64,000 bases of DNA from Brettanomyces bruxellensis (lineage: Eukaryota; Ascomycota; Pichiomycetes; Pichiales; Pichiaceae): contig NC_054687.1 in assembly GCF_011074885.1 (NCBI RefSeq), positions 1,178,001 to 1,242,000 on the forward strand, in the 5' to 3' direction. The notes beneath the pieces are model-generated. The model was given only the letters and a program-made list of their open reading frames with translations. It had not been told where the DNA came from and did no database searches. The position numbers and the translations under genes are program-made. This document shows, piece by piece, positions 9,369-18,442 of the stretch. Each line of letters starts with the position of its first letter. Position 1 is the stretch's first letter.

Positions 9369-10271
9369 TTAGAAATTCTTATCAACCAATTGCTTGGCAG
9401 GCTTCCAATCTTCTTTGTTGACATAATCCAAGACAACAATTCCACATCCTTTTTTGTATTCATCGTTGATCTTTGCCTTCTGCAAGCTTTCGGCAACTGC
9501 ATGCGGCCAGCAATCAATGTCAAAAAAGTTTGATGCTGAACAAAAGTTCACGAACAACTTAGGTTCACTGTTGGTGTTGTTATAATCAACAGCCTTCTTC
9601 AGTAAATCCTTGACATATCCAGCCTTTTTGGAAATATCCTGCTCATCCTTGAATTCGCAGTAATCCTGAACACAGAACTTTCCCCTGTCATCACATGCAG
9701 TATTGTAGGTCCAACTTGAAGCGGAAATACCGAACTTACCTTGGTCATCCTGGTTGTTAACACCAAACCTCCTAAAAAGAACAATTTTACCTCTGCAATC
9801 ACCCAATTTAGGAATCTCATCCTTGAGGAACCATTTATCCTCATGTCCTTTCAAATAATGATCGCGGAACACTTTCGGAAACTCATCATTCTGGTTATCC
9901 CAACTTCCATTTCCTTCTTGCTTGATGGAAAGAATCACTGCTTCGGAGTTGTGATCTTTCAAGAAATTATAAATATTTTCCAATTCGTCGGTAAATTTCA
10001 CAGCCCCAGTCAATTTCACTGGAAAGTTTCCGTGACAACAAATCAAATCATTCTTCTTGCTGTCATCCAGAGTAAGGAAATTCTTCGACAATCTGATATC
10101 TAAGAATCTAACACCATGCTTCAACTGTTCTGAAATATCTTCACCTTGACATTGAACAGATGGTGGAGCAAGCTTGTGATAAGCTGCAGCATCATGAGTG
10201 CCTGGAATGGAAAGTTTTGATAGATATGTGTCGTTGTTGACATCTTTCATCCAAGAGCTGTAATCGACCAT
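9369..10271 (-). CDS. Bacterial-type phosphatidylinositol-specific phospholipase C
   Basis: A 300-residue protein made of one PI-PLC X-type TIM barrel, the length of bacterial PI-PLCs rather than of eukaryotic Plc1 (no EF hand, Y box or C2). The two catalytic histidines are visible: His26 in SIPGTHDAAAY and His80 in ICCHGNFPVK. Asp27 and the DIR motif (Asp58, Arg60) match the active-site residues known in Bacillus PI-PLC. These enzymes cleave PI to diacylglycerol and cyclic inositol phosphate. There is no signal peptide or GPI signal, so the product should be intracellular. Similar small PI-PLCs are known in Candida (PLC2/PLC3), whereas S. cerevisiae has only Plc1. It starts at ATG 10271 and a TATA box lies ~91 bp upstream. 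I assign no symbol. Confidence 0.85.
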   Translation of the reverse strand: MVDYSSWMKDVNNDTYLSKLSIPGTHDAAAYHKLAPPSVQCQGEDISEQLKHGVRFLDIRLSKNFLTLDDSKKNDLICCHGNFPVKLTGAVKFTDELENIYNFLKDHNSEAVILSIKQEGNGSWDNQNDEFPKVFRDHYLKGHEDKWFLKDEIPKLGDCRGKIVLFRRFGVNNQDDQGKFGISASSWTYNTACDDRGKFCVQDYCEFKDEQDISKKAGYVKDLLKKAVDYNNTNSEPKLFVNFCSASNFFDIDCWPHAVAESLQKAKINDEYKKGCGIVVLDYVNKEDWKPAKQLVDKNF

Positions 10272-10361
10272 TTTCGTTTCAGTATGCTTTAATATTGATG
10301 AAGAGACAACTCGAGTTCAATTAATTAACGGTGAAGATAAAGAAGAAGAAAAACGTTGGAC

Positions 10362-10370
10362 TATATATAA
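10362..10370 (-). promoter_or_regulatory. TATA box of the PI-PLC gene
   Basis: TATATATAA lies 91 bp upstream of the PI-PLC start codon, a usual spacing for a yeast TATA element. Confidence 0.5.
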
Positions 10371-10578
10371 TTGAATTTCTTACACAGTTTGCTTGCCATT
10401 TGTGGAACAATTGCAAAATTTCCTTCTATTTTGAACTGGTACATATAAATATTACAATATGCGAGCAATCAAAGCAGAAAGCGGATGAATAATTAGGCAG
10501 AGAAGCTGTCTATATTTGGTAGCTGGGCACCACACAATGAATGCTTTCACACAATTCTCGAGAAAATGAAAGAAAAGT

Positions 10579-10622
10579 GAGGAAAAAGGAGAGAAAAAAG
10601 AAGAAAAAAAAGAAGAAAAAAA
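10579..10622 (+). repeat. Polypurine tract
   Basis: An uninterrupted run of 44 purines, made of short GA/GGA steps between A-runs, ~310 bp upstream of the PI-PLC gene. Such tracts disfavour nucleosomes. Confidence 0.8.
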
Positions 10623-11579
10623 TTTGTTCAGCAATTATTTAAGGGTCCATTAAACAATGCTTAGCGATAGAAAGACGGCAAGAAAGAATTATTATATCAA
10701 ATCCTTGCAAAGTTCATAACTGACGTGAAGACAGGCACCATAAACGAAAAAATAAATTTATATCCTATGCTAAAGGTCAATTTTTTATCAATTATCTATG
10801 ATATGTGCAACAATGCGATCCGGAGACATGAATAATATTACTAAAATTATATTTGACGTGTGGAAACCTTAACATTGCACTTGTTGAAACATTTTAGACA
10901 TTCTTTGTGCATATAAGTGAGAAATCAAAGGCCGGAAGTAGTTTAATGTAATACTGTGAGGAGCGCATTTAGGTACATATCATTTCAGTGCTACAAAGTG
11001 TGTTTGATCTCGGTGTTATATCAGATAGTTTAACAGATAAATTGGAACAGTGACCACCTACTGTTAATTATCAGGAATTTATGGGCCAATTATAAAAATA
11101 TCCGTATGAGAAATCGGCCAAGTTGAAAAACTCGGCATTTGAACGGGCGCTTAAATTTCCAAAGTTGAGTTTTGGCACACGTATTTGAAGGTAAGAAACA
11201 ACTTGGATTCACACGAACTCTGCTGGAAAGATAGAATGTATTAAATAGAAAAGTAAGGGTATTGTAATTCAGCGTACTGTAATATCTTGAGTTATCATAA
11301 GTTGTATTTTGTATATAGTAGCACAACTCCATCCGTGCATTGAGTGCGTATTTTTTTTTTTTTATATATGTTTTTCTTCCCGTTTTCTGCCATAACCACT
11401 TGATTCCTTTTTGACTAGATTTTTAACCACTACTCTTCTTTCGATATAATTCCATCTCTTATTCATTGTGCCTCATAAATAAAAGATTGGTGAGAAAAAA
11501 CCAAACTAAATTCAAGTCAGATCTTGATTGGCGAACTATCAACATAAGTTGCTATCGCAAGCCTTCATATACAAAAGCA

Positions 11580-13478
11580 ATGAATCAAGGTTGGTTGACT
11601 GTTATCTTAACATCAGCCACCACAATATGTGGATGCTTGATCATATATGCTGATGTCGTGTACAAGTATGTTTTTCCCGCCAGGTACAAGAAGAAGCCGT
11701 TTGAAATAGCCAAAAACACGCAATTTCTAGTTTGTTCGTTGGCGTTGTCGTCGGGATGTTTGTCATTTGTTTCCCTCTATAAGCTTTTGCCTACATCGAT
11801 GAAGTATCTTCATAAGGTTCCCACTTTAGATGAACAAAAGACAGTACTACAGTCCACAGCATTTATATTCTACGTGTCCGGTATCATGTGCTGCTCAGCG
11901 TTGAACGTGTTGGTGCATCTTTTCACTAGTGAGAGTATTGTGCACTGCGTTCACGAAGACCATTCGCTTCTGCATCATAGTCATCACCATGTTCACGATC
12001 ACAATCACGGCCACGGGAATATGTTGCATCGACATCACAAGGGCAACGCCTCGCCGGATTTGGAGAATGACGCGGGCTTGGATGAGACCAAGAAGACCGA
12101 GAAAAAAAACACTGAGGTTTCAAATACTGTTCAGAAAAAAAACTGCAAACACAGCTCAAGAGCACCATACCCGGTCCGAAGTCCGCGCCAAATAGCTACT
12201 TACAGCAGCAAAATCCAGACTGCTGTGTCCGGTTCTTCTCCCAGTATCTCTTCCTCGCTTTGTAATGCACCAACAGGCTCATCTTTGACCCCATCTGCCT
12301 CCAGAAGGCGAATTTCGGCGATTGCAGAGGATTCTGCTCCCACACAGACCAATGCGGCGGCAGCAACTTCCATATCGGGCTCAGTCACATCCTCGGCCGA
12401 GCCATCGGTGGTCTCATCAGTCGTTTCTGGTGCAAGTGGCATTCCTCCCAAACAGTCCGTCGTAGACGCGTCGCTCGATGCTCTCCGCGGCCAGAAGATG
12501 GAGGGAGACTGCTTTGGAGACATGGAATGCTGCTGTGAGGAAATTGCATGCAAGCACAACCTCCACATGCACAAAAACAAGAATGGAATCCGGTTCTGCT
12601 GCTATCCATCAAGCGAAAACCAGCTTTTTTTCAAGCAGAGAAGCGGCGAGATGGTCACGGACAAATCCGAGCTTGCCGGCCGGTTCCCGGAGCTTGAAAT
12701 CCAGTCTCCTTTGCTGCCGGACTCAGGTACTGGTGCAGAGGTGCGTACGCCTCCAGGTGGTGCAGAAGCCGGCAATTCCAGCTCTTCCTCTCCGAACCTG
12801 GAAACAAATTTGGCAACCGAGCACTCTCCATTGCTTGCAGAGCAGCAGACATCTGCAGATGCAGATGCTAAGCAGTATTCTGGCACTGACAGCTCTGTGA
12901 AAGTTCCAATTAACGTTTCTGCAATCAAAGAGGAGCCGGAGGACGTGGCTGCGGAACATATAAGGCACCACGAGCACCACCACCACCATATAAAGACTCC
13001 CTTGGCCAGATTGCTATCGATCGGTATCCAGACCACGTTGGCCATTACAATGCACAAGCTACCAGAGGGATTTATCATGTATTCGACCTCCCAGGCGGAT
13101 TCGAAGTTGGGATGGACCATTTTCCTTTCGATGTTTGTTCACAACTTTGTGGAGGGTTTCACTATGACACTTCCAATATACGTGGCACTTAATTCCAGGT
13201 GGAAGGCATTGCTCATCAGTGGAACTTTGGGCGGCTGTGCACAGCCATTTGGGGCCTTGATCGGGTACTTTATTTTTAGAAAGAACGGTGTCGATGTCGA
13301 TAATCCTTTCAGCATGGCACTAATCGGGTCTCTTATGGCGTTGACTTCTGGCTTTTTGACGTATATCGGGTTGCAAATGCTGACCAGCTCTATTTCTTTT
13401 GGTGGAAAGCAGGAAACAGTAATGAAATGGGCTCTGTTTGGTATATGCTTGATATTTTTGACGAACATCGTCCTTTAG
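11580..13478 (+). CDS. ZRT3: ZIP-family zinc transporter, Zrt3-like
   Basis: A 632-residue ZIP protein. The N-terminal part has hydrophobic segments near residues 5-25, 45-65 and 90-115. A long hydrophilic loop follows, and then the conserved ZIP core: HKLPEGFIMYST near 495 and HNFVEGFTMTLPIY near 520, the paired His/Glu metal site of TM4 and TM5, with further TM segments to the end. Zrt3 releases stored zinc from the vacuole to the cytosol. The loop is unusually long (~300 residues, Ser-rich) and has three metal-ligand clusters: a His-rich stretch near 126-152, a Cys/His cluster near 310-341 (including MECCCEEIACKH), and HHEHHHHH near 458. ATG 11580 is the first in-frame ATG. The Yke4 branch of ZIPs is a less likely alternative, given the N-terminal match to Zrt3. 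Confidence 0.8.
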   Translation: MNQGWLTVILTSATTICGCLIIYADVVYKYVFPARYKKKPFEIAKNTQFLVCSLALSSGCLSFVSLYKLLPTSMKYLHKVPTLDEQKTVLQSTAFIFYVSGIMCCSALNVLVHLFTSESIVHCVHEDHSLLHHSHHHVHDHNHGHGNMLHRHHKGNASPDLENDAGLDETKKTEKKNTEVSNTVQKKNCKHSSRAPYPVRSPRQIATYSSKIQTAVSGSSPSISSSLCNAPTGSSLTPSASRRRISAIAEDSAPTQTNAAAATSISGSVTSSAEPSVVSSVVSGASGIPPKQSVVDASLDALRGQKMEGDCFGDMECCCEEIACKHNLHMHKNKNGIRFCCYPSSENQLFFKQRSGEMVTDKSELAGRFPELEIQSPLLPDSGTGAEVRTPPGGAEAGNSSSSSPNLETNLATEHSPLLAEQQTSADADAKQYSGTDSSVKVPINVSAIKEEPEDVAAEHIRHHEHHHHHIKTPLARLLSIGIQTTLAITMHKLPEGFIMYSTSQADSKLGWTIFLSMFVHNFVEGFTMTLPIYVALNSRWKALLISGTLGGCAQPFGALIGYFIFRKNGVDVDNPFSMALIGSLMALTSGFLTYIGLQMLTSSISFGGKQETVMKWALFGICLIFLTNIVL

Positions 13479-13907
13479 GTAGCTTGTGAACTTTTCTTCC
13501 TTTAATAGACACTTTATTTCGAACTTCTCTGGAATGTTCAGATCGTGGACTTGCTAGGTGTAAATGATCTGGTTTTAACCAAATGTATTGCTTTCTGCAT
13601 TGTATTCACCATCCTCTTTTTGGTTTTGCATGTTTCTTGACCGAAATCGCTCTGCATCTTGTGATTTCATTTTTCAGTAGCCGTCACTACCTGTAGCCGA
13701 CTATTCGGCAAGCCAAATTCTCAACTGCCAAATAAACTTTTCTTCACCTTACTCTTTTTTTTTTTTTTTTTGTTAATCACAATTTCGCCTCGGCCACTAT
13801 CACCAAGTTTGTTATTGGTGATATAGTCATCAAAATTAATCGTGAACCCCACATTTACATTCATTAGGTGTTGTGGCCGGAAGTGGACCTGCAATTGCAA
13901 ATACAGT
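13479..13907. promoter_or_regulatory. Intergenic region before FRQ1
   Basis: 429 bp between tandem genes with a long T-run near 13755-13771. No other element is recognised. Confidence 0.4.
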
Positions 13908-14492
13908 ATGGGTCAGAAAGCCAGCAAACTCAGCAAGGAAGACATATCAAATCTCAAGAAAGAGACAAAGTTCACAACTAGAGAACTACAGCAATGGTAT
14001 AAAGGATTCCAGCGAGATGCACCGACAGGAATATTGACGAAAGATGATTTTATAAAGATACACAAGCAGTTCTATCCGTTTGGCGACCCCACGGATTACG
14101 CAACATTCGCATTTGAAGCATTCGATATTCGACATCATGGATTTGTGACATTTCCAGATTTCATTATCTCTTTGAGTATAGCAAGCCGAGGAACAACAGC
14201 AGAGAAATTGAAGTGGGGGTTTAGGCTGTATGACCGGAATAATGATGGATTCATAAGCTACGATGATTTGCTAAGGGTGGTAAGTGCAATTTACATGATG
14301 ATTGGTACGCAGTCAGTGAAATTTAAAGATGGCGAAGATGCACCAGAGGACAGGGTCAATAGGATATGGGCTACTTTCAACAAAAGCTTGGACAACAAGG
14401 AACACGAGCTAATCAGCCGGAAAGAATTTTCTGACAACAAGTGGGCGCCAGATGTGATAAAAGCGTTATCTGTCTACGATGACTTGATTTAA
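13908..14492 (+). CDS. FRQ1: Neuronal calcium sensor-type protein, frequenin homologue
   Basis: 194 residues, close to S. cerevisiae Frq1 (190). The N-terminus MGQKASKLSKED is an N-myristoylation signal, and ELQQWYKGFQRDAPTG and FYPFGDPTDYA are family-typical. Frq1 binds and activates the PI 4-kinase Pik1 at the Golgi. Of the EF-hand loops only EF3 (Asp109 to Asp120, DRNNDGFISYDD) keeps all usual ligands. EF2 (73-84) has Arg75 and His77 where acidic or Asn ligands are expected. EF4 (162-173) has Lys164 and His166 and lacks the central Gly. In S. cerevisiae all three bind Ca2+. I chose the ATG at 13908 because it creates the myristoylation motif; an upstream in-frame GTG does not. Confidence 0.88.
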   Translation: MGQKASKLSKEDISNLKKETKFTTRELQQWYKGFQRDAPTGILTKDDFIKIHKQFYPFGDPTDYATFAFEAFDIRHHGFVTFPDFIISLSIASRGTTAEKLKWGFRLYDRNNDGFISYDDLLRVVSAIYMMIGTQSVKFKDGEDAPEDRVNRIWATFNKSLDNKEHELISRKEFSDNKWAPDVIKALSVYDDLI

Positions 14493-14601
14493 CCAGGCAT
14501 GCTACGCTGAAATTACCAAATATAATTAACATCAAGCGTCAAATATATATTTTCTTTCCCTTAGTTGTCTTTTGTGTGTTAAATAATAAAGATCACGTCA
14601 T

Positions 14602-15273
14602 TTAAACTCTCTCGGCGGTATACACAGCTGACTTTGTTATAAGTTTGACTGTGTTGTAAATCAACCAATGAGGTCTGGCCTTGTCGGCATCGTGTGTAAC
14701 TGCAATATGTAAATGCTCTCCTTCCTGGTCTCTAAAGGTCTTTATGTGATTTTGAATATTCTTCACCTCTTCTGAATGCGTGCACTCCCCGGTCCTGAGA
14801 TCCTTGATGTCCGAAAAGTTATTGCTCAAAACACGAAGTTGCGTGTTGTAATGGTTGCCAATCACCGTTTCAATTGCCTCAGTGCAGGCCATGGATACCT
14901 CCTTGCCCATTATTCCACCAAAGAGACCCATGCCAAAGGCACCAACCTTCCATAATGGCGTTAGTAGTGAAGGTCTTGCTCTCAATCCGGTTTGCAAAGC
15001 ATCAAATGTGGCATGATGGTGGATTTCCTGATCCCACATGTGTCTGATTAACTTTTTAAGGTCCTGACGATGGCCCAAAGCAGTATACTGGCCAGCATAG
15101 ATTAGGTCAGCACCCAATTCACCTGCTTGATCAACTCTAATCACTCTGTCAAGATATGCTTTCTGAGCTGGCGATAATTTTGCATGTGTTGGTCCATTGG
15201 CAGGCTTTGGTGCCATGTATTTCTTTGCCGTCTTGGCACCTGTTGAAATAAATCTTTTAAAAGCGAGCGACAT
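14602..15273 (-). CDS. COQ7: 5-demethoxyubiquinone hydroxylase Coq7
   Basis: 223 residues. Coq7 is the di-iron monooxygenase of the penultimate step in ubiquinone synthesis, on the matrix side of the mitochondrial inner membrane. Carboxylate/histidine ligands are visible as two repeats: Glu52 (DQAGELGAD), Glu83 and His86 (WDQEIHHH), Glu132/135 (CTEAIE), and Glu184/186 with His187/189 (DQEGEHLHIA). The N-terminus (MSLAFKRFISTGAKTAKKYM) is basic and Ser/Thr-rich with no acidic residue, as expected for a mitochondrial targeting sequence. It converges on FRQ1 with a ~110 bp gap. The 5' region carries a perfect dyad listed separately. Confidence 0.95.
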   Translation of the reverse strand: MSLAFKRFISTGAKTAKKYMAPKPANGPTHAKLSPAQKAYLDRVIRVDQAGELGADLIYAGQYTALGHRQDLKKLIRHMWDQEIHHHATFDALQTGLRARPSLLTPLWKVGAFGMGLFGGIMGKEVSMACTEAIETVIGNHYNTQLRVLSNNFSDIKDLRTGECTHSEEVKNIQNHIKTFRDQEGEHLHIAVTHDADKARPHWLIYNTVKLITKSAVYTAERV

Positions 15274-15424
15274 TGAAATTGACTTTACTGATAGATGATT
15301 GAGGTTTTACTGAAAGAAAGAATGCATGCATATGGTATTATGAAGTTATCGGATGTATCGAGATGTCTCAAAAAAAAAAAAAAAATAAAAAGTCAGCTGA
15401 TAGAACTTTGAATTGTATTCGCTA

Positions 15425-15455
15425 CCGAGCCACAGAGGGAACATATGTGGCTCGG
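15425..15455. promoter_or_regulatory. Perfect 9-bp dyad upstream of COQ7
   Basis: CCGAGCCAC (15425-15433) and GTGGCTCGG (15447-15455) are exact reverse complements separated by 13 bp. The arms begin and end with CCG and CGG, the half-sites of Zn2Cys6 factors. The site is ~150-180 bp before COQ7 in otherwise AT-rich DNA. Which factor binds, if any, is unknown. Confidence 0.45.
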
Positions 15456-15910
15456 ATAATTTATAAAGGACTCTTGCACATGGCTATAAAATAGCATGAA
15501 ACAAAATTTGTCGATAAAGAATCGATTTATGTGTTTATTAAAATATATCTGTCAGATTACCCGTGCGTACTGCATGAAAATCATGACTTTCCAATCAATT
15601 CATTGCTACTCTCACTGAATACAACTAATTTACCCCACACTGTAATCTGGGACTCCTTTCTGCCGAACAAGTTGATGCGGCTAATCATGATTGAGGCTTT
15701 TTTGTGTATCCAGTTTCTGTAATAATACAAGAGAGATAACGTTCAAATGTAAGGCCAAACATGTAAATATGTGAGGATGTTCCTTTAAATGCAGTTTCTA
15801 GGTAAAGTTCGACCTGGGTTTTTGTCGTTAAGTTTTTTTTTTTTTGACTGGAAATATGCCCTGAGTCATAGAAGCGAGGGGAGATAGATAATATTGTAAG
15901 TCTTTCGCCT

Positions 15911-15946
15911 GGGGAAATCCCGCGATTTTCCCCGAATTCACTCGGG
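15911..15946. promoter_or_regulatory. Nested G/C-rich dyads upstream of malate dehydrogenase
   Basis: GGGGAAAT (15911-15918) pairs with ATTTTCCCC (15925-15933) with one bulged base. Overlapping it, CCCGA (15931-15935) pairs exactly with TCGGG (15942-15946) across 6 bp. The cluster lies 150-190 bp before the gene. It resembles binding sites for Zn2Cys6 or zinc-finger regulators of carbon metabolism, but matches no single consensus exactly. Confidence 0.4.
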
Positions 15947-16097
15947 TCAGAATTTCATGGATTTTTTGTTTAAAAGAGCACAAGTCCGCAGAGTGAAAAA
16001 TAATGTACCTCTTTAACAAAAAAAACAATATTCTTCCAAAGCATTTAATCCCCCATCGCATTGCTGTCTAGATATTCTAGTTTACGCAAATTTAAGA

Positions 16098-17108
16098 ATG
16101 GTTAAAGTCACAGTTCTTGGTGCCGCAGGCGGTATTGGCCAACCGCTCTCTTTGCTTTTAAGACTTAACAAGAATGTCACGGAGTTGTCTCTTTTTGATA
16201 TTGTCAATGCTAACGGAGTGGCAACAGATCTTTCGCACATTCCAACAGAGCAGATTATTCATGGATTTGTGCCAAAGTCCAGAAAGGATGTCTCTCAGCT
16301 GAGAGCTGCCCTTCAAGGTGCAGATATTGTCGTTATTCCTGCCGGTGTGCCAAGAAAGCCAGGCATGACCAGAAACGATCTTTTCAAGATTAATGCCTCG
16401 ATTGTGAGGGGTTTGGTCCACCAGGCTGGTGTTGTGTGTCCAGATGCATTCATTTGTGTCATTTCCAACCCAGTGAACTCAACAGTTCCAATTGCAGTTG
16501 AGGAATTGAAGAGTCTAGGAGTGTACAATCCAGCCAAAGTGTTTGGTGTCACTACATTGGACAACCTCAGACTTGAGGAATTCCTAAGCACAGCCATCAA
16601 GGGGGCAACCGGTAAGATTGTTGATCCCGCAGATCTCCGTGGTGACGTCATCTCCATTGGCGGCCATTCTGGAACCACAATTGTTCCGATTCTAAATGCC
16701 TGGGCCAGAAATCTCTCGAGTGAAAAATATGATGCTTTGCTACACAGAGTGCAATATGGAGGTGACGAGGTTGTTAAAGCCAAGCAGGGACGCGGTTCAG
16801 CGACATTGTCGATGGCTACTGCTGGATACAGATTTGTGAGCAGCTTGTCCGCTGCTTTGAGAGAAGGGAAGACGGTCCAGGAAGTTGCATTTGTGAATTT
16901 TGCTCAACTTCCAGGCTCTGTGCCAGACTCTGTCAAGGCACATGTTGAATACTTGAGTTTGCCATTCAGCTTGAATGCCCAGGGTGTCCAGTTTGTCCGT
17001 TTCCCAACGATCTCGGCCAATGAAGAGAAACTTCTTGCAGTTGCAGTTGGCCAGTTGAGACAGGAGATCGCCAGAGGTGTCAATTTCGTTAACAAGCCAA
17101 AGTTATAA
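16098..17108 (+). CDS. MDH3: NAD-dependent malate dehydrogenase, probably peroxisomal
   Basis: 336 residues. It interconverts malate and oxaloacetate with NAD. The Rossmann loop GAAGGIG is at residues 8-14. Substrate arginines fall at Arg85 and Arg92 ([13 protein letters not shown]) and Arg158 (LDNLRLEE), and the catalytic His190 is in IGGHSGTT. The protein starts directly with the fold (MVKVTVLG), so there is no mitochondrial presequence. It ends in Pro-Lys-Leu, a near-canonical type 1 peroxisomal signal, hence the MDH3 proposal. The cytosolic Mdh2 type is the alternative, because PKL is weaker than SKL. An extra segment near residues 60-67 (KSRKDVSQ) is seen. Confidence 0.85.
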   Translation: MVKVTVLGAAGGIGQPLSLLLRLNKNVTELSLFDIVNANGVATDLSHIPTEQIIHGFVPKSRKDVSQLRAALQGADIVVIPAGVPRKPGMTRNDLFKINASIVRGLVHQAGVVCPDAFICVISNPVNSTVPIAVEELKSLGVYNPAKVFGVTTLDNLRLEEFLSTAIKGATGKIVDPADLRGDVISIGGHSGTTIVPILNAWARNLSSEKYDALLHRVQYGGDEVVKAKQGRGSATLSMATAGYRFVSSLSAALREGKTVQEVAFVNFAQLPGSVPDSVKAHVEYLSLPFSLNAQGVQFVRFPTISANEEKLLAVAVGQLRQEIARGVNFVNKPKL

Positions 17109-17324
17109 GGAAAGCGTGAGCTACACGAATGTTTTCTAATTTCCGTATGTATTCAGTGCTCTTTTATTTTAGCATCTTTTTCCCATACGTCATTTAATAG
17201 TAGTCTAAAGAGGAGTGAACGTAGAAAAAGAGAAAACAAAGCAAACAAACAAAAAAAAATCTAAACTAAGATATAATCCAAAGTAAACACTTGTATAAAT
17301 AAGAACATAGCCAGCGTCCACCCT

Positions 17325-17987
17325 TCAGAACTTACCCTGAATCAAGTTCTTGAGCATGTTTTTTGCACTAACGTAAGCAGTCTGATATAAGGTCTCCGCA
17401 TCTAAGGTTGAAAAGAAGAGATCCATCAAACCAAACGGAAGCATGGCCGGAATCCAGCCCTGAGCCAACTCCAAAGCGTAAGATCCCGGATCCATGGAAT
17501 ACTGCTTTCTAGTTCCCTTTGGGAGATGATGCTGATCACCTGGAGCATAAGTTGATCTTTCTAATTGGCCCGGAAATGCAGCATACTGGTGGCCGGACAA
17601 GATGGTGAAGTAATCATCCGCAAAATGAACACCGGTGTGTCCCTCTGTGCCCGTTGCAGTACCGAAAAAGATCAAGTACTCGCTAATTGATGCGTGAAGA
17701 ACAAACATCTGACCCATAGCACCTCCAGCGTTATTAAGCAGCCAGTCATCGAAGTTGAGCTTGTTGATCACATCCGAACCATACTCAGCAGTCAATTTCT
17801 CCTGTAAGTCATACATGATGGCGGTGGTGTTGCCCTGATGCTTTGCAATCGACTCGTTTGCCAACTTTTTCAACACATCTTTATCAAAGATGTAGTTGTT
17901 TGGGAGCCAGTGATTGAACAAGAAGTTCAACTGCAGGAAGATCAAAACTGGAAGAGTTGCAATTAGGAGGAGCTTCATCTGTGCCAT
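17325..17987 (-). CDS. ERG2: Sterol C-8 isomerase Erg2
   Basis: 220 residues (222 in S. cerevisiae). Erg2 moves the C8 double bond of fecosterol to C7 in the ER during ergosterol synthesis and belongs to the sigma-1 receptor fold. An N-terminal membrane segment ([19 protein letters not shown]) is followed by the conserved core [44 protein letters not shown] sequence and [18 protein letters not shown] chose ATG 17987 (MAQMKLLL). An upstream in-frame ATG at 18068 would add 27 residues with no homology. A sterol regulatory element lies ~155 bp upstream. The tandem direction and closeness to PFK2 recall the S. cerevisiae ERG2-PFK2 region. Confidence 0.95.
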   Translation of the reverse strand: MAQMKLLLIATLPVLIFLQLNFLFNHWLPNNYIFDKDVLKKLANESIAKHQGNTTAIMYDLQEKLTAEYGSDVINKLNFDDWLLNNAGGAMGQMFVLHASISEYLIFFGTATGTEGHTGVHFADDYFTILSGHQYAAFPGQLERSTYAPGDQHHLPKGTRKQYSMDPGSYALELAQGWIPAMLPFGLMDLFFSTLDAETLYQTAYVSAKNMLKNLIQGKF

Positions 17988-18082
17988 GTTTATCTTTTTG
18001 CTTGCGTTTGTTGAAAATGTTAGAAAGAGATTTAGGGGGTAAGAGAGATTAGATTTGATGGTATGCATTTCCAAGGATCGAC

Positions 18083-18113
<31 letters not shown>

Positions 18114-18442
18114 ATTTTTTTTTCGAAGATACTGTTTCCTTATACGAGCTAACTAAACGAAGCCTGCCCCAGGATCTGGGCTTCATACCAATTCACATCA
18201 ACATGGGAGAAATGTGATTCAACCGTGTTGACTTTATTGAGGCAGAAAACCGTTTTCCTATACTAATTTTATACAAACTACAGCTTGGATGTATATGCAA
18301 TTTATGAACTGATTAGAGTCAAATATTTCTCGGATCGTTTTTATCGCAGCACCGTAAATTTCAACATCCTAAGCTAGAGTGCCAATAAGGCCTGCTTTTA
18401 ATCATCACTTACCATCTTATTTATTTGCCATTTTTGCTCAAT
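17988..18442. promoter_or_regulatory. Divergent ERG2/CSN4-like intergenic region
   Basis: 455 bp with a T/A-rich tract at 18085-18122 and the sterol element at 18141-18147. No coding potential. Confidence 0.5.
18141..18147 (-). promoter_or_regulatory. Sterol regulatory element (Upc2/Ecm22 type)
   Basis: The plus strand reads TATACGA, so TCGTATA faces ERG2. This is the exact core bound by Upc2 and Ecm22, first described in the S. cerevisiae ERG2 and ERG3 promoters. It lies ~155 bp from the ERG2 start. Confidence 0.6.

Larger units (their letters stand above)
10272..11579. promoter_or_regulatory. Long divergent intergenic region, PI-PLC / zinc transporter
   Basis: About 1.3 kb of AT-rich sequence between divergent genes. 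It holds a TATA box and a purine tract on the PI-PLC side and a T-run near 11350 on the transporter side. An 80-codon minus-strand open frame (11090-11332) has no recognisable features. I searched for a zinc-responsive element (ACCTTNAAGGT) and saw only a half-match near 11187. Confidence 0.5.
15274..16097. promoter_or_regulatory. Divergent COQ7/malate dehydrogenase intergenic region
   Basis: 824 bp with no convincing gene. It holds an A-run near 15370-15385, the two G/C-rich dyad clusters listed separately and a T-run near 15833. Short open frames (63 and 77 codons) have no recognisable features. Confidence 0.5.

Noticed and set aside
11186..11196. Half-match to a zinc-responsive element upstream of the ZRT3-like gene
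   Set aside because: Only the AAGGT half is present; the ACCTT half is absent.
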